Positions 1 through 7,426 are shown, counted from the first letter of the stretch. The stretch: 11,545 bases of DNA from CAYJII01 sp964370225 (GCA_964370225.1 CAYJII010000055.1:1-11545), one strand, 5' to 3'. A program made the numbers and translations. The notes: a model not told the origin generated them from the letters alone.

Positions 1-1
1 C

Positions 2-21
2 GTGCCCGACGAAACGGGCAC
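2..21. repeat. Short GC-rich hairpin at the window edge
   Basis: A perfect 7-bp inverted repeat (GTGCCCG at 2-8, CGGGCAC at 15-21) encloses the 6-base loop ACGAAA. It is much richer in GC than the DNA around it. No run of T follows directly, so it is not a classic intrinsic terminator by itself. It could lie in the 3' end of a gene or RNA that begins outside the window. Its function is unknown. Confidence 0.5.
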
Positions 22-28
22 ATGCCTA

Positions 29-53
29 ATAAATAATCCTTCGGATTATTTAT
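29..53. terminator. AT-rich hairpin, possible terminator of an upstream gene
   Basis: An 11-bp perfect stem (29-39 with 43-53, core AAATAATCC/GGATTATTT) closes a TTC triloop. It sits 8 bases after the GC-rich hairpin at 2-21. The sequence after it (ATATTCCC) has no proper T-tract, so termination is only a possibility. It may close a gene that lies left of the window, because TAA stop codons at 34-36 and nearby end every plus-strand reading frame in this stretch. Confidence 0.4.
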
Positions 54-70
54 ATATTCCCAATAATTAT

Positions 71-110
71 ATCATTTTATTTGAAATATTTCAATATCAA
101 ATAAAATGGT
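71..110. repeat. 14-bp inverted repeat abutting the -35 box
   Basis: Arms 71-84 and 97-110 are complementary over 14 positions: 73-84 with 97-108 is perfect, then one T-G wobble and one A-T pair. They enclose a 12-base AT-rich loop containing the small palindrome GAAATATTTC (83-92). The right arm ends 2 bases before the -35 hexamer of the SDR promoter. That position suits a protein-binding operator or activator site, or a weak terminator for upstream transcription. Seen directly: the symmetry. Inferred: any regulatory role. Confidence 0.5.
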
Positions 111-111
111 A

Positions 112-140
112 TTGTATATAAATAAAAAAAATGGTATAAT
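112..140 (+). promoter_or_regulatory. Sigma-A-type promoter for the SDR-gshA-antiporter cluster
   Basis: The -35 is TTGTAT (112-117). After a 17-bp spacer comes TATAAT (135-140), preceded by TG one base upstream (TGGTATAAT), which makes an extended -10. Transcription should start near 147, leaving about 47 bases of leader before the ATG at 194. No terminator is visible between the three plus-strand genes downstream, so this is the likely promoter for all of them. Confidence 0.75.
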
Positions 141-193
141 ACTTATATTGAATTAATTAATTGGATATCGCTATATTCTAAGGGGGATAATTT

Positions 194-895
194 ATGAAAA
201 ACGTTGTAGTCACAGGAGCTGCTAGCGGAATTGGTTTTCAAATTGCAAATGACTTTGCTAAAAGCGGCTATAATGTTATTGCGCTTGATAAATACCATTG
301 TAGTTTCGAACAAGAAAATATCACTTTTATAAAAATTGATTTGCGTGATAGTTCTCAAGTGGAAATTGCGTTTAAGCAAGTGGAGCTTCTATTTGGCTCT
401 GCTGATATATTAATAAACAATCCTGGTATCACGCTAAAACATGATGCTTTATACGATACTTCTGTTGAGGATTTCGATGATATCCTTTCTATGAGCTTGC
501 GTGGGGCTTATCTTTGCGCTACAGAATTTGCAAAGATAAATAGCGAGGCAACTTTTGGCAGAATTATCAATATTTCACCTAGTGGTTTTGACCATAGTGA
601 AGCCAATTATCAAGCGTATGACACTTCACAAGGCGCAATAATATCTCTAACAAATTCGCTTTGTGTTTCTTTACATAACACTGCAATCACTGTTAATGCT
701 ATTACTCCAGGTTGGATAAAAAATGAAAATTACCATGGTACAATCGAAGGAAATGTACAGGGGGACTTTTCAAAGCGAATGGGAAAACCTAAGGATATTT
801 CTAACGTATGCTTATTCTTATGTAAAGATAAGAGTTCATTTATCAATGGCGCTAACATCGTAGTTGATGGTGGATTTAGCAAGAGAAATCACTAA
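194..895 (+). CDS. SDR-family oxidoreductase-like protein with degenerate active site
   Basis: This 233-residue protein has the length and fold signature of classical short-chain dehydrogenases/reductases (FabG-like). The Rossmann glycine motif TGAASGIG is at residues 7-14, an NNPG variant of NNAG at 75-78, the post-catalytic TPGW at 171-174 and the C-terminal FINGANIVVDGG at 216-227. The dinucleotide-binding half therefore looks sound. The catalytic tetrad Asn-Ser-Tyr-Lys does not: the Asn position holds Ser101, the Ser position (13 before Tyr) holds Pro129 with serines either side, Tyr142 remains, and the YxxxK lysine is Gln146. It may be a nucleotide-binding pseudoenzyme, or an enzyme with altered chemistry. 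The start is well supported by AGGGGG at 181-186, 7 bases before the ATG, and by the promoter upstream. It is the first gene of a probable operon with gshA 47 bases on. The substrate cannot be predicted. Confidence 0.9.
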   Translation: MKNVVVTGAASGIGFQIANDFAKSGYNVIALDKYHCSFEQENITFIKIDLRDSSQVEIAFKQVELLFGSADILINNPGITLKHDALYDTSVEDFDDILSMSLRGAYLCATEFAKINSEATFGRIINISPSGFDHSEANYQAYDTSQGAIISLTNSLCVSLHNTAITVNAITPGWIKNENYHGTIEGNVQGDFSKRMGKPKDISNVCLFLCKDKSSFINGANIVVDGGFSKRNH

Positions 896-942
896 ACTAT
901 ATTAAATAATATTTGCAAATTACAGAATGGAGCAAAATAATA

Positions 943-2235
943 ATGCAACTACAGCAAAATGTAATCAGTGCAATAAATAAATCGACCTTTCCGTTTAACA
1001 TTGGTATTGAACGGGAAGGTCTTCGTGTTGACAAAGCTGGGATTCTTTCGCAAAAAAATCATCCTGAAGCTTTTGGTGAAAAGCTTCAAAACTTTCACTT
1101 TAAAACAGATTTTTGCGAGAGTCAACCAGAGCTTGTAACTGCAGTGTTACACAGCACTAAAGACGCTTATGATGCACTGGCTAAACTAACCGACACATTA
1201 AAAAACGAAATAGCTAAAGACGATGAATTTTTTTGGGGGCAGTCAATGCCATGTGTTCTCCCTGCTGAAAGCGAGATTAAAACCGCTATCCATCCAGGCG
1301 ATTTTGCTAAGCCTCTGCGCGATTATTTAGCTATGGTGCGCGAAAAATACACAGCAAAACATCAGACTTTATGCGGTATCCATTTCAACTTTTCGCTAAG
1401 TGATGAGTTTTGGTGCGCTCTACAAAAACTTGAAGGTAATACCGATTCTTTAAAAGAATTTAAAAACTCCATGTATATGAAAATGCTCAAGAATTACTAT
1501 AAGCATAGCTGGTTTACCCTGTTATTTACTGGATGTTCGCCTGCTGTGCATAACACCTTTGATCGCAGTTTAAGCGAACTTGTAAAAAAGGATGATTACC
1601 TCATCTCACACAAAGCGCCATCTTTACATTTTAGTAAAATTGGCTATCACAACCCAAAACCAGTTGAGGTGGATTACTCCACTCTTGACACTTTATGCGA
1701 TAGCCTAATAGCAGCGGTGAACGAGAAAAAACTCATCGACCAAGGGGAGCTTTTTGCTCCGATAAAAGTTAAGGCGAAAGATAATGTTTATCTTGTAGAC
1801 TCCTTTAAAAATGACGGTGTGTTATATCTGGAAATACGCAATATTGACCTAAACATGTTCGATAAATATGCACTATCAAAAAATGACATGGATTTTTTGA
1901 TACTGTTTTTACTTTACATGCTCATAATACCTGAAAACAATTTTGACAATTGGGTGAGAATTTCAAATGAAAACAATATTATTGTTGCTGAAAACGGTCT
2001 TGATTACTCGCAATCTTTGCAACAAGGCGATAGTAAAATTAGTATTGGCGAGTGGGTAAATAAACTCACGGATGAGCTTATTGATTTAAACAGACAGCTA
2101 AATATTTGCTCGCAAGATGCAATAAGCGAAATCACAACAAGACTTATTGACCCAACACAAAGCTATGCCGCACGTGCATATAACGAGATTTTAGCACATG
2201 GGTTTATCCCCACATGCATGAATTATGCAAAATAA
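943..2235 (+). CDS. gshA: Glutamate-cysteine ligase (gamma-glutamylcysteine synthetase), stand-alone
   Basis: Joins L-glutamate and L-cysteine with ATP to give gamma-glutamylcysteine, the first step of glutathione synthesis, in the cytosol. The 430 residues follow the proteobacterial-type GshA pattern: GIEREGLRV (21-29), whose glutamates match the metal ligands of the E. coli enzyme; TDFCESQPE (55-63); GQSMPC (99-104); GIHFNFS (145-151); FTGCSPAVHNTF near 195-206; and YLEIRNIDLN (295-304), containing the conserved arginine. It is shorter than E. coli GshA (518), mainly at the C-terminus, and lacks the ATP-grasp domain found in the bifunctional GshF of many Gram-positives. I chose the ATG at 943 because GGAG at 929-932 precedes it by 10 bases; an in-frame TTG at 913 has no ribosome-binding site. 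No gshB is in the window, so the end product may be gamma-glutamylcysteine itself or glutathione made with a distant gshB. Confidence 0.9.
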   Translation: MQLQQNVISAINKSTFPFNIGIEREGLRVDKAGILSQKNHPEAFGEKLQNFHFKTDFCESQPELVTAVLHSTKDAYDALAKLTDTLKNEIAKDDEFFWGQSMPCVLPAESEIKTAIHPGDFAKPLRDYLAMVREKYTAKHQTLCGIHFNFSLSDEFWCALQKLEGNTDSLKEFKNSMYMKMLKNYYKHSWFTLLFTGCSPAVHNTFDRSLSELVKKDDYLISHKAPSLHFSKIGYHNPKPVEVDYSTLDTLCDSLIAAVNEKKLIDQGELFAPIKVKAKDNVYLVDSFKNDGVLYLEIRNIDLNMFDKYALSKNDMDFLILFLLYMLIIPENNFDNWVRISNENNIIVAENGLDYSQSLQQGDSKISIGEWVNKLTDELIDLNRQLNICSQDAISEITTRLIDPTQSYAARAYNEILAHGFIPTCMNYAK

Positions 2236-2262
2236 AACAATGAGCTGTATTAGGAGAATACC

Positions 2263-3438
2263 ATGTTACTTAGTTTAGCTATAATTTTGCTAGTGGGACT
2301 TTCTTTTGGAGCAATATGCAAAAAAATCTCTATCCCACCTTTACTTGGCATGATACTCACAGGTATCATAATAGGGCCATACGCATTAAATTTAATCGAT
2401 AGCTCAGTTTTGCTGATTTCCGCTGATATCCGCAAAATTGCACTAATCATCATTTTAACTAGGGCGGGACTTTCGCTCAATATTTCCGATTTAAAAAAAG
2501 TCGGACGTCAAGCGATACTACTAAGCTTTATCCCTGCTAGTTTAGAAATCATAGCAATATCTCTTATTGCGCCCCTTATCTTTAATATAACTCTTATCGA
2601 AGCAATACTAATGGGGACAGTTATTGCAGCGGTTTCTCCCGCTGTTATCGTGCCAAAAATGCTAACGCTCATCGAGAGCGGTTATGGTAAAAATAAAAGC
2701 ATCCCTCAAATGATTTTAGCCGCAGCCTCAGTTGATGATGTGTATGTAATTGCGCTATTTTCGGTTTTACTTAGCATGACGCAAAGCGAAAATATAGCCG
2801 TTACAAGCCTTATACAAATTCCACTAGCAATAGTCATCGGCGTAGCAGTTGGACTAGCTTTTGGTGTCTTGCTTGGCAAGTTCTTCGATAAAATTCATAT
2901 TCGCGATACCATAAAAATCGTTATCATCCTCTGCACTGCATTTTTGTTCGCTGCATTCGAAGACAGTTTTGCTGCGCTCGTGCCATTTTCTTCGCTCATC
3001 GGGGTGATGTGCATTGGAATTTCCATGCAAAAGGTACGCCCACAGGTTTCAGCGCGCCTAACTAAGCGCTTCTCAAAAATGTGGGAAGTTGCACAAATTC
3101 TACTATTTGTGCTTGTCGGTGCAACTGTGAACATTAACTTTGCTCTCACAAGCGGATTTAGTGCATTGCTACTTATTCTCATTGTGCTTTTTGTACGCAT
3201 GCTAGGTGTCCTAATCTGCCTTATCAAGACTAATCTTAATATAAAAGAACGCATATTTTGCGTGTTTGCGTATCTCCCAAAAGCTACTGTCCAAGCAGCA
3301 ATCGGTGGCATCCCACTCTCAGTAGGGTTAGCTTGTGGAGAGGTTATACTATCTACAGCGGTGCTCTCTATATTAATCACAGCGCCACTCGGGGCTTTTT
3401 TGATTGATATTTCCTATAATCGTTTTCTTTCAAAATAG
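2263..3438 (+). CDS. Cation:proton antiporter, NHA/CPA2 (SLC9B-like) type
   Basis: A 391-residue, very hydrophobic membrane protein with roughly a dozen helices. Landmarks resemble the NHA branch of the CPA2 superfamily (the group that includes animal NHA2/SLC9B2): LTRAGLSLN (65-73), AAVSPAVIVPKML (122-134), the paired acids ASVDDV (155-160, Asp158-Asp159) expected to bind the transported cation and proton, Arg312, and LPKATVQAAIGG (338-349) with Lys340. Family knowledge suggests electrogenic Na+ or Li+/H+ exchange at the cytoplasmic membrane. The cation is an inference. There is no C-terminal TrkA/RCK nucleotide-binding domain, so it is not a full-length Kef protein. AGGAG at 2252-2256 sits 6 bases before the ATG, and the gene follows gshA by 27 bases, pointing to co-transcription. 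A hairpin at 3461-3494 ends the cluster. Confidence 0.85.
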   Translation: MLLSLAIILLVGLSFGAICKKISIPPLLGMILTGIIIGPYALNLIDSSVLLISADIRKIALIIILTRAGLSLNISDLKKVGRQAILLSFIPASLEIIAISLIAPLIFNITLIEAILMGTVIAAVSPAVIVPKMLTLIESGYGKNKSIPQMILAAASVDDVYVIALFSVLLSMTQSENIAVTSLIQIPLAIVIGVAVGLAFGVLLGKFFDKIHIRDTIKIVIILCTAFLFAAFEDSFAALVPFSSLIGVMCIGISMQKVRPQVSARLTKRFSKMWEVAQILLFVLVGATVNINFALTSGFSALLLILIVLFVRMLGVLICLIKTNLNIKERIFCVFAYLPKATVQAAIGGIPLSVGLACGEVILSTAVLSILITAPLGAFLIDISYNRFLSK

Positions 3439-3460
3439 TATTTATTACAGCCAAAATTAT

Positions 3461-3494
3461 AAGGGTTACGAAAAGTTGAATTTTCGTAACCCTT
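3461..3494. terminator. Bidirectional intrinsic terminator between convergent genes
   Basis: A perfect 14-bp stem (AAGGGTTACGAAAA at 3461-3474 with its complement at 3481-3494) has a GTTGAA loop. It lies in the 79-base gap between the stop of the plus-strand antiporter and the stop of the minus-strand HD-GYP gene. The plus-strand tail TTACTTATTT and the minus-strand tail ATAATTTT are moderately U-rich, so it probably serves both genes. Confidence 0.85.
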
Positions 3495-3517
3495 TACTTA
3501 TTTGCAATAAAACTGCC

Positions 3518-5494
3518 TTAGTCTTCTTTTTCAAATACATTCTTAGGTGGTTCCATGGTATTTGCAAAACTTTCGCCCGAAAAGCACGAATAATATACAT
3601 CGTACCTAAAAGTATTTAGCGCTTTCTCAATTTCGTCGCATAAGCTCTTGTTTTCACTAAGCAGTTTTGCTATAATCGGCGAATATCTTGTTCCTGCGCC
3701 TTCATCAAATTCGCTAATTAGTTCATGCAGTTTCTTTTTGTTGGCATAGCTTCTACCAACGCTATCAGTTGCAGCGTCAATCGAATCCGCTATTGTAATG
3801 ATATCAATTATAGTTTTAACTTCAGACTCACGATTATCAAACTCTCGTGGGTATCCAAAATTGCCATCATAGCTTTTGTGGTGACCAATTGCGATATGCG
3901 CCAAGTATCCAAAAGCTTGCTTATTATCTATAAAGCCGATGTCGTTCTCGTCGTCTATAACCTCAAACCTTTGCTTTAAAGAGTTTATGTCAATAGTAGT
4001 ACCGCCAGCAACAAAAATGCTAACGCTTGTGGTGTGTTGTTTTATCATTTCAAACTCTTTGTCATTTAACTTTCTAACGTAAAAAGAGACTATATGTGAG
4101 TATGGAATTTTACCGATATCGTGGATTAGTCCCGCAAACCAAACAAATTTTAATATTTCATTTTTTTGCGCAATCACATCCTCAACTGAGGAAATTCCTG
4201 GTAAATCCATTAGTATTTTAGGCTGATTTTCTATCAAAAATTCAGTTATAATTACCGATATTTTTGCAACCATTACTGAATGAACATACGTAGGTTTATG
4301 CCTAAATACTGTTAATGACAATAGCATTTTTAGATAAGCCAAATCATCATAAACAATGTTACAGCTGACAGCAAAGTTTTTAACCATATCAGTTACGAAT
4401 TTTTGCGAAACATCACCAGGTACATTAAGGACATACTCAAATACTTCTCCTTCAATTTTTTTGAGTTGCTCGCGCCTTAATTCTTCTGGCATCTCCTCTT
4501 CGCTTACAAATCTTAGGTAATAAATATACAGTGCAGCTATATGCAGTCTCATATAAATATTATCGTAATCATAGCTGTTTTTGTCCGCTGTCATGTAGTA
4601 TTTATATAAAAAATCTGTTAGCTCTTTTGCAGTTTTTTCACCAGCTAAATATTCTGCAACAGTTTTATAGTATGTAATTTTAACCGACATAGAAGTAATA
4701 TCGTTATCCGCTACTTCTCTTCCCTGCATCAGCTGATTATATAGCTCAGTTGCGTTTTTCTTCAGCTTCAGTACATGTTTTGGCGTAACTGTGTGAGCAA
4801 AATTCGTCGAACGAGTGAGTGAAATAAAATTTGTGGTCAAATTTTCTCTAGCGTTGTTTAGATATGCTTCCCATGGGAAATCTGGGTCAATCGGTTTTGC
4901 TACGTTCATCCAAAATTCTATCGCCCTATCCGATCTTCTTTCGATTTCTTCAATCTGCCTATCTTTTACACTGATATATGAATTGCCATATGCCCTTACA
5001 ATTAAATTCCGTGTCTCTCTATCAAACTCTTTGTACCTATCTGAATAAGCTATAATCTCATTATAGCAATTATCCATTTCATCAATAAACAACTCTTTAT
5101 CCAAATAAAAAAGTGTTAACCCCTTAAAGAAAAGGTTTCTAATATGCATTGCATAATCTTTTGCATCCTCAGCATATATCACAAGCGCAGTCCTAATGTC
5201 ATACGAAAGACCTGTATCTATGCTCTCACGATATCCAGAAAGCTCTTCTGCTAACTCTTCGAGTTGTACCGCTAATTTTGGGGTTATGTTTTTGGGCTCA
5301 ACTAAAAAGGGCATCAAATGTTCTGATAATATCTCATTTGTTTGAGCTATTATTTCACGCACTCTATCCCCACGTTTTTTTAGTTTTTCTTCGATATTCG
5401 CCCTGGTAATTCCCTTTTTATTATTAAACTGATTTGAAGATAAACTTAAATATTCTTTTTCATTTTTAATAATTTGATTAAAAAGTTTTTTCAT
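3518..5494 (-). CDS. HD-GYP-domain phosphohydrolase with a long helical N-terminal region
   Basis: A soluble protein of 658 residues. The C-terminal third is an HD-GYP-like metal phosphohydrolase domain, the fold of one class of cyclic-di-GMP phosphodiesterases. Visible ligands are His405 (HSVMVA), HDIGK (458-462), His487 (KQHT), the pair His538-His539, and Asp570 (TIADSIDAATD). GYP is at 547-549. The signature loop reads HHKSYDGNFGYP, one residue longer than the usual HHExxDGxGYP and with Lys for Glu. All expected metal ligands are kept, so catalysis is plausible; cyclic-di-GMP as substrate is inference. Residues 1 to about 370 are charged and helical with many aromatics, possibly TPR-like, and I do not recognise a named domain there. 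No membrane segment is seen. I prefer the ATG at 5494 because GGGG at 5501-5504 is well placed for it; the in-frame ATG at 5506 has only a distant GAGG. It is transcribed alone, from its own promoter. Confidence 0.85.
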   Translation of the reverse strand: MKKLFNQIIKNEKEYLSLSSNQFNNKKGITRANIEEKLKKRGDRVREIIAQTNEILSEHLMPFLVEPKNITPKLAVQLEELAEELSGYRESIDTGLSYDIRTALVIYAEDAKDYAMHIRNLFFKGLTLFYLDKELFIDEMDNCYNEIIAYSDRYKEFDRETRNLIVRAYGNSYISVKDRQIEEIERRSDRAIEFWMNVAKPIDPDFPWEAYLNNARENLTTNFISLTRSTNFAHTVTPKHVLKLKKNATELYNQLMQGREVADNDITSMSVKITYYKTVAEYLAGEKTAKELTDFLYKYYMTADKNSYDYDNIYMRLHIAALYIYYLRFVSEEEMPEELRREQLKKIEGEVFEYVLNVPGDVSQKFVTDMVKNFAVSCNIVYDDLAYLKMLLSLTVFRHKPTYVHSVMVAKISVIITEFLIENQPKILMDLPGISSVEDVIAQKNEILKFVWFAGLIHDIGKIPYSHIVSFYVRKLNDKEFEMIKQHTTSVSIFVAGGTTIDINSLKQRFEVIDDENDIGFIDNKQAFGYLAHIAIGHHKSYDGNFGYPREFDNRESEVKTIIDIITIADSIDAATDSVGRSYANKKKLHELISEFDEGAGTRYSPIIAKLLSENKSLCDEIEKALNTFRYDVYYSCFSGESFANTMEPPKNVFEKED

Positions 5495-5523
5495 GCTTTT
5501 CCCCATAATGATGCTTATACCTC

Positions 5524-5553
5524 ATTATAACATTATAAAGTATCATCTGCAAA
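5524..5553 (-). promoter_or_regulatory. Putative promoter of the HD-GYP gene
   Basis: On the minus strand TTTGCA (5553-5548) is followed after 18 bp by TATAAT (5529-5524), with TG one base upstream (TGTTATAAT), an extended -10. A second TATAAT lies at 5537-5532 but has no convincing -35. Transcription would start near 5517, giving a leader of only about 20 bases to the ATG at 5494. The -35 matches 4 of 6 consensus bases, so confidence is moderate. Confidence 0.5.
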
Positions 5554-5613
5554 CATTATTTGTAGATTTGTATACTTTGCATGAAATGAACATGTTTTTG
5601 CTATCATGTTGCT

Positions 5614-5645
5614 AAAAAGGTCCGCAATAATTTGCGAACCTTTTT
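5614..5645 (-). terminator. Intrinsic terminator of the M3 oligoendopeptidase gene
   Basis: Arms 5614-5627 and 5632-5645 pair with one defect, a C-A mismatch at 5622/5637 on the plus strand that becomes a G-U wobble in a minus-strand transcript. The minus-strand RNA then ends in a U-run (complement of the A-tract at 5614-5618). It lies just past the peptidase stop at 5653. Both points show it acts on minus-strand transcription. Confidence 0.85.
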
Positions 5646-5652
5646 ATATCAA

Positions 5653-7341
5653 TTATATTTGATTTTCATTTAACCAAGTTTTTAGCACTTTTACGATTTC
5701 TTTTATTGAGCCATCTTCAATCGGAGATTTAAAACCTGTAGTTTTGATGATGTCAACAAAAGTTTTTGTACCACCCAAGTTTACAAAGTCAATGTACATT
5801 TTTAATGCGTTTTGGCTGTCTTTAATAAACTCAGCAAAAAATTGTAATGCCATAGTTTGAGCCATGCAGTAATCAATGTAGTAAAATGGATATTTGTAAA
5901 CATGTAGTTGACGTTGCCAAGCTGCTCCTCTTGAATAAAACGGAATATCTTCATGGTCAACGCCTGGTCTAAACTTGCTCTCAATTTCAAGCCATTTTTC
6001 ATGGCGCTCATCAGGAGTTAAGTCTGGATTTGAATAAATCACTTCTTGGAACTCATCTACTTGGCAGCCATATGGAATGAAAATTAGTGCATCTTCTGCA
6101 TGTGAAAGTTTATATTTTTCAGTTTGATCTTTGAAGAAAAGATGATGCCATGGTGTAGTCAAAAACTCCATTGCCATAGAATGTGTTTCAGCGATTTCCA
6201 TGGAGTAATCTCTCATCAATTCAACTTCATACTTTCTTGCATTAACATACTCAGCAAACGCATGTCCAACTTCGTGAGTTAACACATCAACATCGCCAGC
6301 TGTACCGTTGAAGTTTGAGAAAATAAACGGATATTTGTACTCAGCAAATTTTGTGCAGTATCCACCCGGTGCTTTGCCTTCTTTTGACAGTACGTCAAAT
6401 AAATCGCAATCATACATCAATGTGATGAACTCTGCGGTTTCAGGTGACATTTCAAGATACATTTGCTTGCCTGCTTCCATGATTTCAGCGCTGCTAACTT
6501 GTGGAGTAGCTGCCCCATCTTTAAAAGTTAATGGCAAGTCATATGAAAACAGTTTGTCAAGCTCTATTCTCTTTTTCTGTGTTTCTCTAATCTCGTTTAC
6601 AACTGGTACAATCTCTTCGATTACTTGCTTTTTAAATAAAGCGACATCGTCTTTTTTGTAGCAGTTTCTTTGTCTGCGCATATATCCAACTTCAACAAAG
6701 TTGTCATATCCCAATTTTTTTGCTTGTGCAGTTCTATTTTTTACAAGCTTATCAAAAATTTCGTCAAATTCTTTTTGCACGGAATCAAAAGCTTTACCCT
6801 CAGCGTAAAATGCATTTTTTCTCACTTCACGGTCAGTGCTCTGCTTGTATGGCCCTAGCATCGGAATTGGTAGCGTTTTGCCATCAAACTCAACTGTAAG
6901 CCCTGCATAAATTTCTTGGTACTGTTGTTTTAAATTTTCTTCTTCTTGCTTTAATTCGATGATTTCTGGCGAAAAAGACTTTATATCAAGCTCAGCATTT
7001 AAGAAAGGTACTTCGCCAATTATCTCAATCAAATCAGCTTTGTACTCGCTGTTAACTAAAGCAGTATTTAGTTTTACTGCTTTTTCTTGTAATAAAGCGC
7101 CGTTTTCTACATAAAACTCCATCTCTGCTTTGTAAAATTCATCTTTTGTATTTATTGTATTTCTTACATGCGCAAGTGCTGCTTGTGTCATGTAGTTCTC
7201 GATAGTTTTCTCAAATTTTACTAATGATTGATATTGTTCTTGCGCATTTTTGCCTGCAGCGAATTCTACAATTACCGCTTCAACATCAATTAGTAGTGCA
7301 TTAAAATCAGGTCTATTATATGGAATATCAGAAAATTTCAT
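5653..7341 (-). CDS. M3-family zinc oligoendopeptidase
   Basis: A cytosolic zinc metallopeptidase of 562 residues that cuts short peptides internally. The zinc motif HEVGH is at 356-360 (in DVDVLTHEVGHAFAE), and Glu385 in IAETHS, exactly 29 residues after the first histidine as in thimet oligopeptidase, is the third ligand. The downstream HVYKYPFYYIDY (480-491) is the His/Tyr-rich substrate and transition-state region of M3 enzymes. The opening MKFSDIPYNRPD and the length fit the 'M3 family oligoendopeptidase' group that is separate from classical PepF, so I assign no symbol. No signal peptide is seen. The start at 7341 has GTGAG 7 bases upstream; an in-frame TTG at 7359 is unsupported. It follows the opp genes on the same strand and likely degrades the peptides they import, though a hairpin at 7367-7396 separates them and a TATAAT at 7369-7364 may give it its own promoter. 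Confidence 0.93.
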   Translation of the reverse strand: MKFSDIPYNRPDFNALLIDVEAVIVEFAAGKNAQEQYQSLVKFEKTIENYMTQAALAHVRNTINTKDEFYKAEMEFYVENGALLQEKAVKLNTALVNSEYKADLIEIIGEVPFLNAELDIKSFSPEIIELKQEEENLKQQYQEIYAGLTVEFDGKTLPIPMLGPYKQSTDREVRKNAFYAEGKAFDSVQKEFDEIFDKLVKNRTAQAKKLGYDNFVEVGYMRRQRNCYKKDDVALFKKQVIEEIVPVVNEIRETQKKRIELDKLFSYDLPLTFKDGAATPQVSSAEIMEAGKQMYLEMSPETAEFITLMYDCDLFDVLSKEGKAPGGYCTKFAEYKYPFIFSNFNGTAGDVDVLTHEVGHAFAEYVNARKYEVELMRDYSMEIAETHSMAMEFLTTPWHHLFFKDQTEKYKLSHAEDALIFIPYGCQVDEFQEVIYSNPDLTPDERHEKWLEIESKFRPGVDHEDIPFYSRGAAWQRQLHVYKYPFYYIDYCMAQTMALQFFAEFIKDSQNALKMYIDFVNLGGTKTFVDIIKTTGFKSPIEDGSIKEIVKVLKTWLNENQI

Positions 7342-7366
7342 ATATTTTCTCACTTTCAAATTTATT

Positions 7367-7396
7367 ATAGCCCGAAAAGTAAACTTTTCGGGCTAT
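7367..7396. terminator. Hairpin between the opp operon and the peptidase gene
   Basis: A perfect 13-bp GC-containing stem (7367-7379 with 7384-7396) closes a TAAA loop. It follows the last gene of the opp operon (stop at 7427) and so could end or attenuate minus-strand transcription. The strong T-tract (ATTTTT, 7395-7400) lies on the plus-strand side, where no gene runs into it. The minus-strand tail is only TAATAAATTTG, so termination of opp transcripts may be partial, letting some read into the peptidase gene. Confidence 0.65.
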
Positions 7397-7426
7397 TTTT
7401 ACGTTAGTTTTATGGAAAAATTATAT

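Noticed and set aside
1..36. Possible C-terminal tail of a gene entering from the left, ending at TAA 34-36
   Set aside because: Only 11 codons are visible, other frames are equally open over this length, and the stretch forms a hairpin; nothing identifies it as coding.
913..942. TTG-initiated extension of gshA
   Set aside because: No Shine-Dalgarno site precedes the TTG, while GGAG is well placed for the ATG at 943, and the homology to GshA begins after 943.
2895..3380. 161-codon open frame on the minus strand inside the antiporter gene
   Set aside because: It is antisense to a clear membrane protein, has no recognisable features or ribosome-binding site, and its Arg/Ser/Thr-rich composition is that of a shadow frame.
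2263..3438. Calling the antiporter a glutathione-gated Kef channel
   Set aside because: It lacks the C-terminal RCK/TrkA domain, and its motifs fit the NHA branch better; only the gshA neighbour suggests Kef.
3404..3619. 71-codon plus-strand frame across the antiporter end and the terminator
   Set aside because: It overlaps the antiporter 3' end, runs through the terminator hairpin and into the 3' end of the HD-GYP gene; it has no coding support.
6308..6661. 117-codon plus-strand open frame opposite the M3 peptidase
   Set aside because: It lies wholly within the conserved zinc-peptidase gene on the other strand and shows no ribosome-binding site or known motif.
5653..7341. Naming the peptidase PepF
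   Set aside because: It is M3 by its HExxH and Glu spacing, but its N-terminal opening and 562-residue length fit the related non-PepF group better.
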